From Mesorhizobium tianshanense (GTDB taxonomy: Bacteria; Pseudomonadota; Alphaproteobacteria; Rhizobiales; Rhizobiaceae), in assembly GCF_007830515.1 (NCBI RefSeq), contig NZ_VLKT01000003.1, forward strand, positions 124,001-188,000: a DNA stretch of 64,000 nucleotides, read 5' to 3'. Positions within the stretch are counted from its first letter, which is position 1. Every line of letters begins with the position of its first letter. The notes under the pieces were generated by a model. That model searched no databases. It saw only the letters and a program-made list of their open reading frames with translations, and was not told where the DNA came from. The position numbers and the translations under genes were made by a program. Shown here piece after piece: positions 18,105-28,005 of this stretch.

Positions 18105-18135
18105 TTGATTTATATGCGATTTTCTCTGTTATAAT
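18105..18135 (+). promoter_or_regulatory. Promoter of the deoR-tpiA-rpiB unit
   Basis: A perfect TATAAT (18130-18135) follows TTGATT (18105-18110) after 19 bases, within an unusually AT-rich stretch. The alternative start ATG at 18134 would overlap this -10 element, which supports the downstream start at 18200. Confidence 0.5.
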
Positions 18136-18199
18136 GGCTCACCCGCTTCCGCCCACGACGAATTCGGAGGCGGGCCAGAGTTCGCGGAATTGGCTAGGC

Positions 18200-18967
18200 A
18201 TGAAAAGCGACGGCCGACGGCAAGGCATCATGGATTTTCTGATGGACGCCGGCACCGCCAGTGTCGATGACCTTGCCTCGCGCTTTGGCGTGTCGAAGAT
18301 GACCGTCCATCGCGACCTCGACGAACTCGAGCAAAGCGGCTTCCTGCGCAAGGTGCGCGGCGGCGCCTCGATCCAGCCGAGCGGCCTTTTCGAGAGCGAT
18401 TTCCGCTACCGTCAGAAACAGGCCGGAGAGGAGAAGCAGCGCCTGGCGGCTGCCGCCGTGGCGATGATCGAACCGGGCCAGACGGTGATCATCGACGACG
18501 GCTCGACGGCAGGCGGCATTGCGCGGCACCTTGCGGATCTCCGCCCTTTGACGGTGATCTCGAACAATCTGGCCGTCATACAGGATCTGGCAGGCGTTGG
18601 CGGGATCACTCTAATCGCGCTCGGTGGTCAGTACAGCAAGAAATTCCACGGCTTCTTCGGCCTGCTTGCCGAGGACACGCTGAGATCGTTGCGCGCCGAT
18701 GCCGCCTTCCTGTCGTCGTCTGCCATCCACGGCGTTTCCGCCTTCCACCAGGACCAGGAAGTGGTCCATACCAAGCGGTTGATGATGGCCGCGGCCGCCC
18801 GCAAATATCTGCTGGTCGATCACGGCAAGTTCGGTCGCACTGCATTGCATTTCCTGACCGATCTCGAGGCGTTCGATGCCGTCTTCACCGGTCGCGAACT
18901 GGAACCGCAGATGCGCGAGGCGCTGGATGGCGCCGGTGTTTCGCTAACAATAGTCGAGAAGGATTGA
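18200..18967 (+). CDS. DeoR-family transcriptional regulator of the isomerase unit
   Basis: This 255-residue regulator has an N-terminal DeoR helix-turn-helix (SVDDLASRFGVSKMTVHRDLDEL, about residues 19-41) and the sugar-phosphate sensor domain (IIDDGSTAGGIARHL, FLSSSAIHG, LLVDHGKFGRTALH). The start at ATG 18200 is chosen because the family begins a few residues before RRQGIMDFL and because a -10 element overlaps the next upstream ATG. Nine bases separate it from tpiA. In rhizobial erythritol loci a DeoR-type gene (eryR) precedes the triose- and ribose-phosphate isomerase genes in this order, so this is probably its equivalent. The effector is unknown. Confidence 0.88.
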   Translation: MKSDGRRQGIMDFLMDAGTASVDDLASRFGVSKMTVHRDLDELEQSGFLRKVRGGASIQPSGLFESDFRYRQKQAGEEKQRLAAAAVAMIEPGQTVIIDDGSTAGGIARHLADLRPLTVISNNLAVIQDLAGVGGITLIALGGQYSKKFHGFFGLLAEDTLRSLRADAAFLSSSAIHGVSAFHQDQEVVHTKRLMMAAAARKYLLVDHGKFGRTALHFLTDLEAFDAVFTGRELEPQMREALDGAGVSLTIVEKD

Positions 18968-18976
18968 GGAGGAAGC

Positions 18977-19735
18977 GTGGTTTACTGGGTCGGCACAAGC
19001 TGGAAAATGAACAAGACGCTTGCCGAGGCGATCGACTTCGCCAAGGCGCTGGCAGCGTTCGTCCCCGGTTTCGACGATCGCATCCAGCCCTTCGTCATCC
19101 CGCCCTTCACGGCGGTTCGCGAGGTCAAGAAAGCGTTGGCGGCGACACGGGTCAAAGTCGGTGCCCAGAACATGCATTGGGCCGACGCCGGAGCCTGGAC
19201 CGGGGAGATTTCGCCCGTGATGCTGACGGATTGCGGCCTCGACCTCGTCGAGCTCGGCCACAGCGAACGGCGCGAGCATTTCGGCGAGACCGACCAAGCG
19301 GTCGGCCTCAAGACCGCAGCGGCGGTGAAGCACGGGCTGGTGCCGCTCATCTGCATCGGCGAGACATTGGCGCAACGCAACAGCGGCCAGGCCGATGCGG
19401 TGCTGGCCTTGCAGGTGCACGGCGCGCTGCAATACCTCCAAGGTGAAGCAAAGTCGGCGACGATCCTGTTTGCTTACGAACCGGTCTGGGCGATCGGCGA
19501 CAAGGGCATTCCGGCAAGCTCGGACTACGCCGACCGGCAGCAGGCGCTGATCAAGAAAATCGCCGGCGACCTCCTGCCGGTCCTGCCGCCGGTGCTTTAT
19601 GGTGGCAGCGTCAATCCGCAGAACGCCGCCGAACTGATCGGCCAGCCCCATGTCGACGGCCTGTTCATCGGTCGTTCGGCCTGGCATTCGGAAGGCTATA
19701 TCGACATCCTCCAACGCGCCTCGGCGGCGATCTAG
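18977..19735 (+). CDS. eryH: TpiA-like isomerase (EryH type)
   Basis: This 252-residue triose-phosphate isomerase homologue starts at a GTG (18977) behind GAGGAGGAAG. Catalytic residues are all visible: Asn/Lys in SWKMNK (residues 8-13), His in LGHSERRE, Glu in AYEPVWAIG, and the phosphate loop GGSVNPQNA. In Brucella the second TpiA paralogue, EryH, converts D-3-tetrulose 4-phosphate to D-erythrulose 4-phosphate. Its location between the DeoR regulator and an rpiB gene matches that system. Ordinary triose-phosphate isomerase activity is also likely, so the symbol reflects context. The stop codon is also the first base of a palindromic repeat. Confidence 0.82.
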   Translation: MVYWVGTSWKMNKTLAEAIDFAKALAAFVPGFDDRIQPFVIPPFTAVREVKKALAATRVKVGAQNMHWADAGAWTGEISPVMLTDCGLDLVELGHSERREHFGETDQAVGLKTAAAVKHGLVPLICIGETLAQRNSGQADAVLALQVHGALQYLQGEAKSATILFAYEPVWAIGDKGIPASSDYADRQQALIKKIAGDLLPVLPPVLYGGSVNPQNAAELIGQPHVDGLFIGRSAWHSEGYIDILQRASAAI

Positions 19736-19783
19736 AGCATGATCCCGAAAAGTGGAATCCGGTTTTCGGAAAAGATCATGCTC
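19735..19783. repeat. Rhizobial palindromic intergenic element
   Basis: Outer arms GAGCATGATC and GATCATGCTC enclose AAAAGTGGAATCCGGTTTTC, the same core as the element at 7527-7571. It begins at the last base of the tpiA-like stop codon, so the hairpin may also affect the 3' end of that message. Confidence 0.88.
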
Positions 19784-19799
19784 AACAAAAAGATAGAGC

Positions 19800-19836
19800 C
19801 CCATCCCCTGTTCAATCGGGATGGGAACAGGGGATG
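19800..19836 (+). promoter_or_regulatory. Mutually exclusive hairpins in the rpiB leader
   Basis: CATCCCCTGTTC (19802-19813) pairs perfectly with GAACAGGGGATG (19825-19836), forming a 12-bp stem. CCCATCCC (19800-19807) pairs with GGGATGGG (19818-19825) in an alternative 8-bp stem. The two share bases and cannot form fully together. The structure ends 30 bases before the rpiB start. It may be a second palindrome of the adjacent mosaic repeat or a regulatory leader. Confidence 0.45.
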
Positions 19837-19865
19837 AATCAATCGAACAAGGAAAGGATACGACC

Positions 19866-20309
19866 ATGAAAATAGCCATTGGGGCCGACAGCGCCGGCAA
19901 GCCGCTGCTTGACGTCATCGCCGCTCACCTGGCCACCAAACCCGGCCTCACCGTCAGCGACCTTAGCCAGGCGGGCTACTACGCCGATCTGTCGCAGAAG
20001 CTCGCCCAGACCATCGTCGACGGCGAGAACGATCGCGGCATCCTGTTTTGCGGCACCGGCATCGGCGTTTCCATCTCGGCCAACAAGGTGCCCGGCATTC
20101 GCGCGGCACTCACCCACGACACCTATTCGGCGGAGCGCGCGGCCAAATCCAACAATGCCCAGATCATCACCATGGGCGCCCGCGTCATCGGTCCTGAATT
20201 GGCCAAGTCGATCGTCGACGCCTGGCTTGCATCGGAGTTCGATGAGAAGGGACCGTCGGCCGGCAATGTCCAGGCGATCGACAGGCTCGATGCGGCGAAG
20301 GCGGGCTAA
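19866..20309 (+). CDS. eryI: RpiB-like isomerase (EryI type)
   Basis: This 147-residue ribose-5-phosphate isomerase B homologue has the catalytic Cys in [17 protein letters not shown], His/Asp in THDTYSAE and the phosphate-binding Arg in MGARVIG. In Brucella the RpiB paralogue EryI converts D-erythrulose 4-phosphate to D-erythrose 4-phosphate, completing erythritol breakdown. The ATG at 19866 has GGAAAGG upstream; an earlier in-frame start at 19821 would add residues encoded by the hairpin region and is rejected. It is convergent with dhaL, whose stop codon ends one base away. Confidence 0.82.
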   Translation: MKIAIGADSAGKPLLDVIAAHLATKPGLTVSDLSQAGYYADLSQKLAQTIVDGENDRGILFCGTGIGVSISANKVPGIRAALTHDTYSAERAAKSNNAQIITMGARVIGPELAKSIVDAWLASEFDEKGPSAGNVQAIDRLDAAKAG

Positions 20310-20310
20310 T

Positions 20311-20949
20311 TTAAGACAAGCTCTTCCGCATCGCGCTAATGACGGTGACCGCCGACGCGGCGCCAGGATCCATGTGCCCGAGCGACCGCTCGCCAAGCCG
20401 TGACGAGCGGCCCTTGGCGGCGACCATGTCCTTGGTCGCCTCGGCGCCCCGTTCGGCCGCTTCAAGGGCGGCCGCGAGGCTTTCGGACAGGTTTTTGCCT
20501 GAGGCATGCGCAGCGGCGGCGGCTTGCGCCGCCGGCAGCCAGACGTCGACCATCGTCTTTTCGCCGATCTCGGCCTTGCCGCGATCCTGAATGCCTTGCG
20601 CCATCGCCTGGAACAGGGCGATGACATCGGCACCCGCCAAGGTCGCCTTGCCCTTGACGGCGACCGCACCGCGCATGAAGGCCGTCGCGTAAAGCGGGCC
20701 GGACGACGCGCCAACGGCGTTGAGAAACGATTTCGCCGCGGTGTTGAGGAGAGCCGTCGGCTCGATCGCTGCGAGGTCCAGCGGGGCCAGCGCATCGCGC
20801 ACCGCACCGAAGCCGAGCGCCATGGCGATGCCATGATCGGCGTCGCCGATGACACCGTCGAGCTGGCAGAGCCTGTCCTTGTCGGCTTCGATCGCCACCG
20901 CGATGGCATCGAACATTCTCTTCAGGTCGGCTGTGCCGATGGAGGTCAT
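20311..20949 (-). CDS. dhaL: Dihydroxyacetone kinase ADP/ATP-binding subunit DhaL
   Basis: This 212-residue all-helical subunit binds nucleotide and Mg2+. The three Mg-ligand Asp residues are seen in LDGVIGDADHGIAM, which has Ala where the family usually has Gly in GDGDHG. Nucleotide-site motifs follow in GASSGPLYA and KTMVDVW, and LGHMDPGA lies near the C-terminus. It follows dhaK after 11 bases. No dhaM (phosphotransferase EIIA-like subunit) is visible nearby, so the pair may be ATP-dependent. The substrate could be dihydroxyacetone or, given the neighbours, a tetrulose such as erythrulose. Confidence 0.9.
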   Translation of the reverse strand: MTSIGTADLKRMFDAIAVAIEADKDRLCQLDGVIGDADHGIAMALGFGAVRDALAPLDLAAIEPTALLNTAAKSFLNAVGASSGPLYATAFMRGAVAVKGKATLAGADVIALFQAMAQGIQDRGKAEIGEKTMVDVWLPAAQAAAAAHASGKNLSESLAAALEAAERGAEATKDMVAAKGRSSRLGERSLGHMDPGAASAVTVISAMRKSLS

Positions 20950-20960
20950 GGATGCTGCTT

Positions 20961-21968
20961 TCAGCCGGCGCGGAACATGGCGCAGTCGCAAGGGTGGTCG
21001 AGCATCATCTGCAATTCGGCGTCGAGATGCATCAGCGTCACGGAGGCGCCAGCCATTTCGAGCGAGGTGCAGTAGTTGCCGACCCATGTCGCGTGGACGG
21101 CAACGCCGATGTCGTCGAGCCTTTGCTTGACCCGCCGGTTCATGATGTAGAGCTCCATCAGCGGCGTCGAGCCGAGCGAATTGACGAGCACCGCGACCTT
21201 GTCGCCGCGCGCCAGCGCCATCTCGTCGAGGATCTTGTCCAGCATCTCGTCGGTGATCTCGTCGGCGCTCTTCAGCTTGCCGCGCGCAATGCCCGGCTCG
21301 CCATGGATCCCCATGCCGATCTCCATCTCGTCCGGCCCAATCTCGAAATTCGGCCGGCGGGTCTGCGGCAGAGAGCAGGGCGACAGCGCCACGCCCATGG
21401 TGAAGGTATGATCGTTGGCCTTCCTGGCGATGCGCTCGCATTCGTCGAATGAGAGCATCCGGTCACAGGCGGCGCCGGCGGCCTTGAAGATGAAGAAATT
21501 GCCGGCAACGCCGCGCCGCTTTTGCCTCTGGTCGCGTGGCGCGGAGGCGACATCGTCCGTGCTCAGCACGGTGCGCACCTCGATATCCTCCATCGCCGCC
21601 ATCTCTGCGGCCATATCGAAATTCATCACGTCGCCGGCATAGTTGCCATACATGAACAGCACGCCGGCGCCGCCGCTGACCGCCTTGGCGCATTCGAGGA
21701 TCGGGTCCGGCGGCGGCGAGGCGAAGACGTTGCCGATGGCCGCCGCGTCGGCCAGCCCCTTGCCGACAAAGCCGAGGAAGGTTGGCTCGTGGCCCGAGCC
21801 GCCGCCGATGACGAGGCCGACCTTGCCTTGGCGCGGTCCATCGCGGGCGATGATCGAGCGCGGGCTGCCGGCAGCGCTTTTGAGATGGCGCGGATGCGCG
21901 GCAAGGATACCTTCCAGCATCTCGTCGACGGAGCGATTGCCGTCGTTGATGATCTTCTTGGTCTGCAC
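20961..21968 (-). CDS. dhaK: Dihydroxyacetone kinase substrate-binding subunit DhaK
   Basis: This 335-residue subunit binds the ketose covalently through His in GMGIHGEPG, with supporting residues in IGGGSGHEPTFLGF and MYGNYAGDVMNF. I prefer the GTG at 21968 (start of V-QTKKIINDGN), because GGGAGG stands six bases upstream. The ATG at 21974 directly abuts that Shine-Dalgarno, and the longer frame from 22028 adds a Cys-containing tail foreign to the family. It is followed directly by dhaL. Homologues in tetritol pathways act as erythrulose or threose kinases, so the substrate is open. Confidence 0.9.
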   Translation of the reverse strand: MQTKKIINDGNRSVDEMLEGILAAHPRHLKSAAGSPRSIIARDGPRQGKVGLVIGGGSGHEPTFLGFVGKGLADAAAIGNVFASPPPDPILECAKAVSGGAGVLFMYGNYAGDVMNFDMAAEMAAMEDIEVRTVLSTDDVASAPRDQRQKRRGVAGNFFIFKAAGAACDRMLSFDECERIARKANDHTFTMGVALSPCSLPQTRRPNFEIGPDEMEIGMGIHGEPGIARGKLKSADEITDEMLDKILDEMALARGDKVAVLVNSLGSTPLMELYIMNRRVKQRLDDIGVAVHATWVGNYCTSLEMAGASVTLMHLDAELQMMLDHPCDCAMFRAG

Positions 21969-22043
21969 CGGCATCCTCCCGATTTCACTATTTCCGCAGA
22001 TAGTACAGCGTGTTACCGGGATTTCCACCTGGGGACGGACATT

Positions 22044-22589
<546 letters not shown>

Positions 22590-22596
22590 TTACGTT

Positions 22597-22735
22597 CGTT
22601 CTCTTCCATCCGGACTGTGACCGTCGGCTCCGGAATCACACCGGATCTGCTGACCTTTTCGACAATCGAAAAGCGCTCGCGGGCTTGGGCCGAGACCCTT
22701 ACCGCCGGTGGGGACTTTCACCCCGCCCTGAGAAC
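22597..22735 (-). ncRNA. FMN riboswitch (RFN element) upstream of ribH2
   Basis: Read on the minus strand, the element opens with GGGCGGGGTGAAAGTCCCC and ACCGGCGGTAA. It continues through the variable arm and GGTCAGCAGATCCGGTG, and closes with GCCGACGGTCACAGTCCGGA and TGGAAGAGAA. These are the conserved blocks of the RFN aptamer. About 80 bases separate it from the ribH2 start. A GGTCC downstream of the aptamer could pair with the GGACC just before the start codon, suggesting translational control. Confidence 0.97.
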
Positions 22736-22745
22736 ATTGACGGCG

Positions 22746-22777
22746 CTTGTATGGAGGGGGAGGTTGCGCCTTGTCAA
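22746..22777 (-). promoter_or_regulatory. Promoter of the ribH2 riboswitch transcript
   Basis: On the minus strand a perfect TTGACA (22777-22772) is followed 18-20 bases later by CATACAAG, a plausible -10 region. It lies immediately upstream of the RFN aptamer. Confidence 0.5.
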
Positions 22778-22790
22778 CCCGCCGGCTTCG

Positions 22791-22840
22791 TCGCGGATGG
22801 CGCAGAAATAGCGATCCGTTCCGACCTGCCTCCCTGAGGG
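22791..22840 (-). pseudogene. Remnant matching the 3' end of the OiaK-like kinase gene
   Basis: The 40 bases at 22791-22830 match 28022-28061 (the 3' end of the kinase gene on the same strand) with two mismatches, and the match runs on weakly through TGAGGGCAA with a one-base indel. Read in the kinase frame it would encode QVGTDRYFCAIRD, after which the sequence diverges. It lies between the oxidoreductase stop and the ribH2 promoter. Either a second DUF1537 kinase gene decayed here, or a mobile intergenic sequence forms the end of the kinase gene. Confidence 0.5.
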
Positions 22841-22866
22841 CAAGGGAGGGCGGGCAATTTGCAGCG

Positions 22867-25155
22867 TCAGATGGCGATTACGGGCAAGGCAGGCAGCACC
22901 TTGTCCAAGGTGATGGGGAATTCACGCACTCGCACGCCTGTCGCGTTGTAAATAGCGTTGGCGACAGCAGCCCCCGCACCGCAGACGCCGAGCTCGCCGA
23001 GACCCTTCGCGCCAAATGGATTGGCCTTGTCGTCATGTTCCTCGAGGAAGACGACCTCCATTTCGGGGACGTCGCCGTTGATCGGGACATGGTACTCGGC
23101 AAGGTCGTGATTGACGAAGTGGCCGTGGCGCGGGTCGAGCACCGTCTGCTCCATCAGCGCAGCGCCGATCCCCCAGGTCATGCCGCCGATGATTTGCGAG
23201 CGCGCGGTCTTGACGTTGAGGATACGGCCCGCGCCCATCACAGCCAGCATCCGGCGCATGCGGATCTCACCGGTATCGCAATCGACGGCGACCTCGGCGA
23301 AATGCGCTCCATAGGAATGCTGCGAGTAAGCCTTGTATGACTCTGTGGCAGCGCCCGCGGCTACGGAGCCTTCGGCCTCGAATCCGTCGGGAGCGATCCT
23401 CCGGATGAGATCGGCCAGGCTTGCCGACCGCTGGCCGACCCTGACCTCGCTGTCGGCAAAGCTTGCCTCGGTGGCGTTCGCGCCGCGCAACGGTGAGGCT
23501 TCGCTCGACCGCGCCGCCTCCAGGATCCGCTCCTTGAGGGCGTTGCACGCGTTATGCAGCGCCGAACCTGCGCTCGCCGCGCCCCAGGACCCGCCGGAGC
23601 CGGCGGTACGAGGGAAGCGGCTGTCGCCGAGCTCCACTTTGACGGACGAGATCGGCACGCCGAGGCCCTCCGCGGCGATCTGGGTCAGGATCGTATAAGA
23701 GCCGGTCCCAATATCGGTCATGTCGAGCCGCGCCGTCACCCGACCGTCCCGGTCGATCGCGACCCGCGCCGTCGCCGCGCCGATGTAGTTCGGACGGATC
23801 GCCGCCGCCATGCCGTGGCCGATGAGCTTCCGGCCCTCCCGGGTTCGGCCCGGTGTCGGGTTTCTCCGCTCCCAGCCGAAACGACGGGCGCCGTCCTCCA
23901 TACAGGCGACGAGATTGCGGGTGGAAAATGGCACGCCGCGCTCGGGATCCCGTGTCGGTTCGTTGCGGATCCTGAGTTCGATCGGGTCCAGGCCGAGCCG
24001 CTCGGCAAGCTCATCCATGGCGCATTCGAAAGCCAGCATGCCCGGAGCTTCACCGGGCGAGCGCATCCATTCGCCGCGGTTGATATCCAGCGGAACCAGG
24101 CGATGGCGGGTGAGACGGTTCGGCGCCGCGTAGAGCGAGCGGGCAAAAACTGCCGTTTGCTCGCAGTACTCCTCGAAGCTGGACGTTGCCGACCAGACAT
24201 CGTGTGCGATCCCGTTGAGCCGGCCGTCGGTATCCGCGCCGAGCCGCACCTGTTGGATCATCTCCGCGCGGTGACCGGCATTGGCGAACATCTGTTGTCG
24301 CGTCAGCGCGATCTTCACGGGACGCTGCAGGACCTGCGCCGCAAGCGCGGCCAGGATCGTATCGGCATGGGCAATCAGCTTGGAGCCGAAGCCTCCGCCG
24401 ATGAAGGGGCTCACGATGCGCACACGCTCGGGCGGGATGCGAAGCGTGCTGGCAACCCCCGCCCGAAAGTTCGCGAGGGTCTGCGCCGATGTATGGATCG
24501 TCAGCTCGTTACCTGACCAGGCGGCGAGCGTCGCATGGGGCTCCATCGGATTGTGATGTTCGAAGGGTGTCCGGTACGTGGCATCGATCTTGACCGGAGC
24601 CGCCGCAAAGGCGCTCTCGAAGTCGCCGACCACGCTGTCGGTCTCAAAGCCCGCATTGGTCCGCTTTGGTGCGTAGGCGTCGGCGACACGCGCCGGCAAA
24701 TCGTAGAGGCCCGGCTCCTCGTCGTAGCGCACTCTGATGAGGCCCGCGGCGGCGCGTGCCGCCTCGAACGTCTCCGCAACGACGAGCGCGACGGGCTCGT
24801 CGTAATACCGCACCCGCTCGCTGTTGAGCACGGGGCGTGCGCGCGTGAAGACCTCGCGCACTGTCGGCGTGACCGCCGGGCCGAAATCCGGCTGGGCCGG
24901 TGCATTCCGATGCGTCATGACGAGCAGCACTGCCGGCGCCCCTTCGGCTTCGTCCGTGTCGATCTCGGCGATGCGCCCCTTGGCGACGGCTGCGCCGAGA
25001 ATATAGCCATAGGCTGTGCCATCCAGCGCATTCTCGTAGGCGTAGGTGGCATCGCCTCTCACCTTGAGCGGAGCATCGATGCGGTCGATTGGGCGCCCGA
25101 TGACGCCATTGCGTGTTTCGGTAGGACGGTTCTCGCTGGTCTTCGTCTCTGTCAT
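22867..25155 (-). CDS. paoC: Aldehyde oxidoreductase molybdenum-binding subunit (PaoC/YagR type)
   Basis: This 762-residue large subunit of a xanthine-oxidase-family enzyme carries the molybdenum-cytosine dinucleotide cofactor and oxidises aldehydes to acids. It begins with the conserved IGRPIDRIDAPLKVRGDATY and contains FIGGGFGSK, GEAPGMLAFECAMDELA, GSGGSWGAASAGSAL and the active-site loop AKGLGELGVCGAG with the catalytic Glu at about residue 721. Its length is normal. It is the last gene of the paoABC-like operon, nine bases behind the FAD subunit. It has no signal peptide of its own, so it would be exported with the Tat-bearing small subunit. Confidence 0.92.
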   Translation of the reverse strand: MTETKTSENRPTETRNGVIGRPIDRIDAPLKVRGDATYAYENALDGTAYGYILGAAVAKGRIAEIDTDEAEGAPAVLLVMTHRNAPAQPDFGPAVTPTVREVFTRARPVLNSERVRYYDEPVALVVAETFEAARAAAGLIRVRYDEEPGLYDLPARVADAYAPKRTNAGFETDSVVGDFESAFAAAPVKIDATYRTPFEHHNPMEPHATLAAWSGNELTIHTSAQTLANFRAGVASTLRIPPERVRIVSPFIGGGFGSKLIAHADTILAALAAQVLQRPVKIALTRQQMFANAGHRAEMIQQVRLGADTDGRLNGIAHDVWSATSSFEEYCEQTAVFARSLYAAPNRLTRHRLVPLDINRGEWMRSPGEAPGMLAFECAMDELAERLGLDPIELRIRNEPTRDPERGVPFSTRNLVACMEDGARRFGWERRNPTPGRTREGRKLIGHGMAAAIRPNYIGAATARVAIDRDGRVTARLDMTDIGTGSYTILTQIAAEGLGVPISSVKVELGDSRFPRTAGSGGSWGAASAGSALHNACNALKERILEAARSSEASPLRGANATEASFADSEVRVGQRSASLADLIRRIAPDGFEAEGSVAAGAATESYKAYSQHSYGAHFAEVAVDCDTGEIRMRRMLAVMGAGRILNVKTARSQIIGGMTWGIGAALMEQTVLDPRHGHFVNHDLAEYHVPINGDVPEMEVVFLEEHDDKANPFGAKGLGELGVCGAGAAVANAIYNATGVRVREFPITLDKVLPALPVIAI

Positions 25156-25164
25156 AGTGTCACC

Positions 25165-26151
<987 letters not shown>

Positions 26152-26154
26152 TGC

Positions 26155-26814
26155 TCACGCCTCCTCTGCCGCGTCGCGGATTGCAGCGACAATGTTCGGA
26201 TAAGCGGCACAACGGCAGATGTTGCCGCTCATCCGCTCGCGGATCTCGGCATCGGTGAGAGCGACGGAAGCCGCCGCCACGTCGGCACTCGCATGGCTCG
26301 GCCAGCCGGCCCTGGCCTCGCCCAGCATACCGACCGCGGAGCAGATCTGGCCCGGCGTGCAATAGCCGCATTGGAAACCATCGCGGGCAACGAAGGCGGC
26401 CTGGACCGGATGCAGCTGGTCACCCTCCGCAAGGCCCTCGACCGTGGTGATCTCGTCGCCTTCATGCATTGCGGCAAGCGTCAGGCAGGAATTGATCCGG
26501 CGCCCGTCGACGAGCACCGTGCAGGCGCCGCACTGGCCGTGGTCGCAGCCTTTCTTCGAGCCGGTGAGGCCGAGATGGTTACGCAGGGCGTCGAGCAGCG
26601 TCGTCCGCGGATCGAGCTCGACGGCAAGATCCTTGGCGTTGATCCGCAGGGACATCGGCATCGTCGGTACTGGCGTGGGCGATGCGGCCGCCGCGACGGT
26701 GTCGGCCGGCTCGGCGCCAACCGGTATACCGGTAGCCAGGAGCACGCCGGTCGCTACCCCGCCCTCCAGGACCGTTCGACGCGTCGGCCCGTTCCTGTTG
26801 TCTGTTTTGGCCAT
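26155..26814 (-). CDS. paoA: Aldehyde oxidoreductase iron-sulphur subunit with Tat signal (PaoA/YagT type)
   Basis: This 219-residue subunit has two [2Fe-2S] clusters. The plant-type cluster ligands are in [22 protein letters not shown] and the second set in CGYCTPGQ and [11 protein letters not shown]. The N-terminus has a twin-arginine signal ([19 protein letters not shown], residues 11-29), so the heterotrimer should be periplasmic. I chose the ATG at 26814, which has GGGAG seven bases upstream; the longer frame from 26934 lacks support. An AraC regulator lies 136 bp upstream. No XdhC/PaoD-type insertion chaperone is visible in the window. Confidence 0.93.
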   Translation of the reverse strand: MAKTDNRNGPTRRTVLEGGVATGVLLATGIPVGAEPADTVAAAASPTPVPTMPMSLRINAKDLAVELDPRTTLLDALRNHLGLTGSKKGCDHGQCGACTVLVDGRRINSCLTLAAMHEGDEITTVEGLAEGDQLHPVQAAFVARDGFQCGYCTPGQICSAVGMLGEARAGWPSHASADVAAASVALTDAEIRERMSGNICRCAAYPNIVAAIRDAAEEA

Positions 26815-26950
26815 GCTTGATCTCCCAGTCGCAATGACAAGAACGCAGACGGCAACTTGACCCGGTAGCGAGCCCTCGGGTGCTGTCACTCGTCGACACG
26901 GCAGGTGGGGATGCGCGCGCAGGCTTTCTTTCAAGAAACCGGCAGCAATG

Positions 26951-27835
26951 TCAGGATTCCGGAGAAAAATGCACCCGATAGGCCCGAGGCGTCACGCTCC
27001 TGAGACGCCGGAATGTCGTGGTGAAATGGCTTTGACTTGAAAAGCCGAGCCGAAAGGCAATGGTACCGATCGACAAACCGGTTTCGCGCAGCAGCACCTC
27101 CGCTCGCCGCACGCGCTCCTCGATCACATAGGCATAGGGTGCAAGGCCGGTCGTCGCTTTGAAGCGACGCGCAAAACTGTCGACGGCCATGTCCGCAACG
27201 CCAGCCAACTCGCTTAGCGAAATGTCGGAACTCATATGCGCATCGATGTAAGCCCGAACCCGACCAAGCGCCCGACGGCTGAGACAACCGTGACGTACAG
27301 ACGGATGTTGCTTCCGGTTCAGGGTCGCCACGCGGAGGCTGACGAGGGCGACCAGATGTTCGACATAGGCAGTGTCCGGCTTGTGACCAAGTGCCATCTC
27401 GTCGCGAAGCGAACTCAGGAGTGTGGCGATGACCGCGTCTTTCCTGTTCACCAGGATCGGCAAGTCTTTCAGGCGTTCGCATCCAGGAAGCTTGATATCG
27501 GGATCGATCCACAAGGCCGAATAGGAGAGGTTTACATCGCGATAGAAGCCGAGCCGCTCCGCGCCTGCGGGGACGAAGGTGAGGGCTCCGGGTCGGTCCA
27601 TTCCGTCGTAGAGGGATCTTGCCTCGTGCCGGATGGATGTATGAGAGGTTCCGCCTTCTTCGGTCAGCACGACCAGATGGTGAGGGGCTGTCCAGCGGAG
27701 CTCCGCTTCCCGGCACGCCCACCGCCGATTGTCGAAAACGATCGAGGAACTGGCCCACGACGCGGTTTGCAGGGGCTCCGACTTCTCCCCCTGGCTCCGA
27801 ATCCGTCCGCCACCAAGCAACGGTCTGAATGACAT
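26951..27835 (-). CDS. AraC-family transcriptional regulator
   Basis: This 294-residue regulator has an N-terminal sensor half and a C-terminal AraC DNA-binding domain. Its two helix-turn-helices are in [21 protein letters not shown] and [22 protein letters not shown], followed by TPRAYR. The ATG at 27835 ([14 protein letters not shown]) is preferred over a longer upstream frame that is Ala-rich and lacks a ribosome site. It lies directly upstream of and co-oriented with the paoABC-like operon, so local control of the aldehyde oxidoreductase is the natural reading. The inducer is unknown. Confidence 0.85.
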   Translation of the reverse strand: MSFRPLLGGGRIRSQGEKSEPLQTASWASSSIVFDNRRWACREAELRWTAPHHLVVLTEEGGTSHTSIRHEARSLYDGMDRPGALTFVPAGAERLGFYRDVNLSYSALWIDPDIKLPGCERLKDLPILVNRKDAVIATLLSSLRDEMALGHKPDTAYVEHLVALVSLRVATLNRKQHPSVRHGCLSRRALGRVRAYIDAHMSSDISLSELAGVADMAVDSFARRFKATTGLAPYAYVIEERVRRAEVLLRETGLSIGTIAFRLGFSSQSHFTTTFRRLRSVTPRAYRVHFSPES

Positions 27836-28005
27836 CGCGGCATCCCGCTGGTTCGCTCGCAGAGCCGCGGCCGGCCCCGCCCGAGCGTTGTGCGCTGCCC
27901 CTGCCGCCACGCATATGGCGGTTTATGTGGGACAAGTACCGCGCATTGGTAACCGCGCCGTGTTCAAGAAGTCGTGAGATCAGGCAAATCCAGCGCGCCT
28001 CTTGG

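Noticed and set aside
27836..28005. CRISPR- or att-like structure near the possible paoABC insertion boundary
   Set aside because: No direct repeats, tRNA end or integrase gene was found; only the 40-bp match at 22791/28022 is notable.
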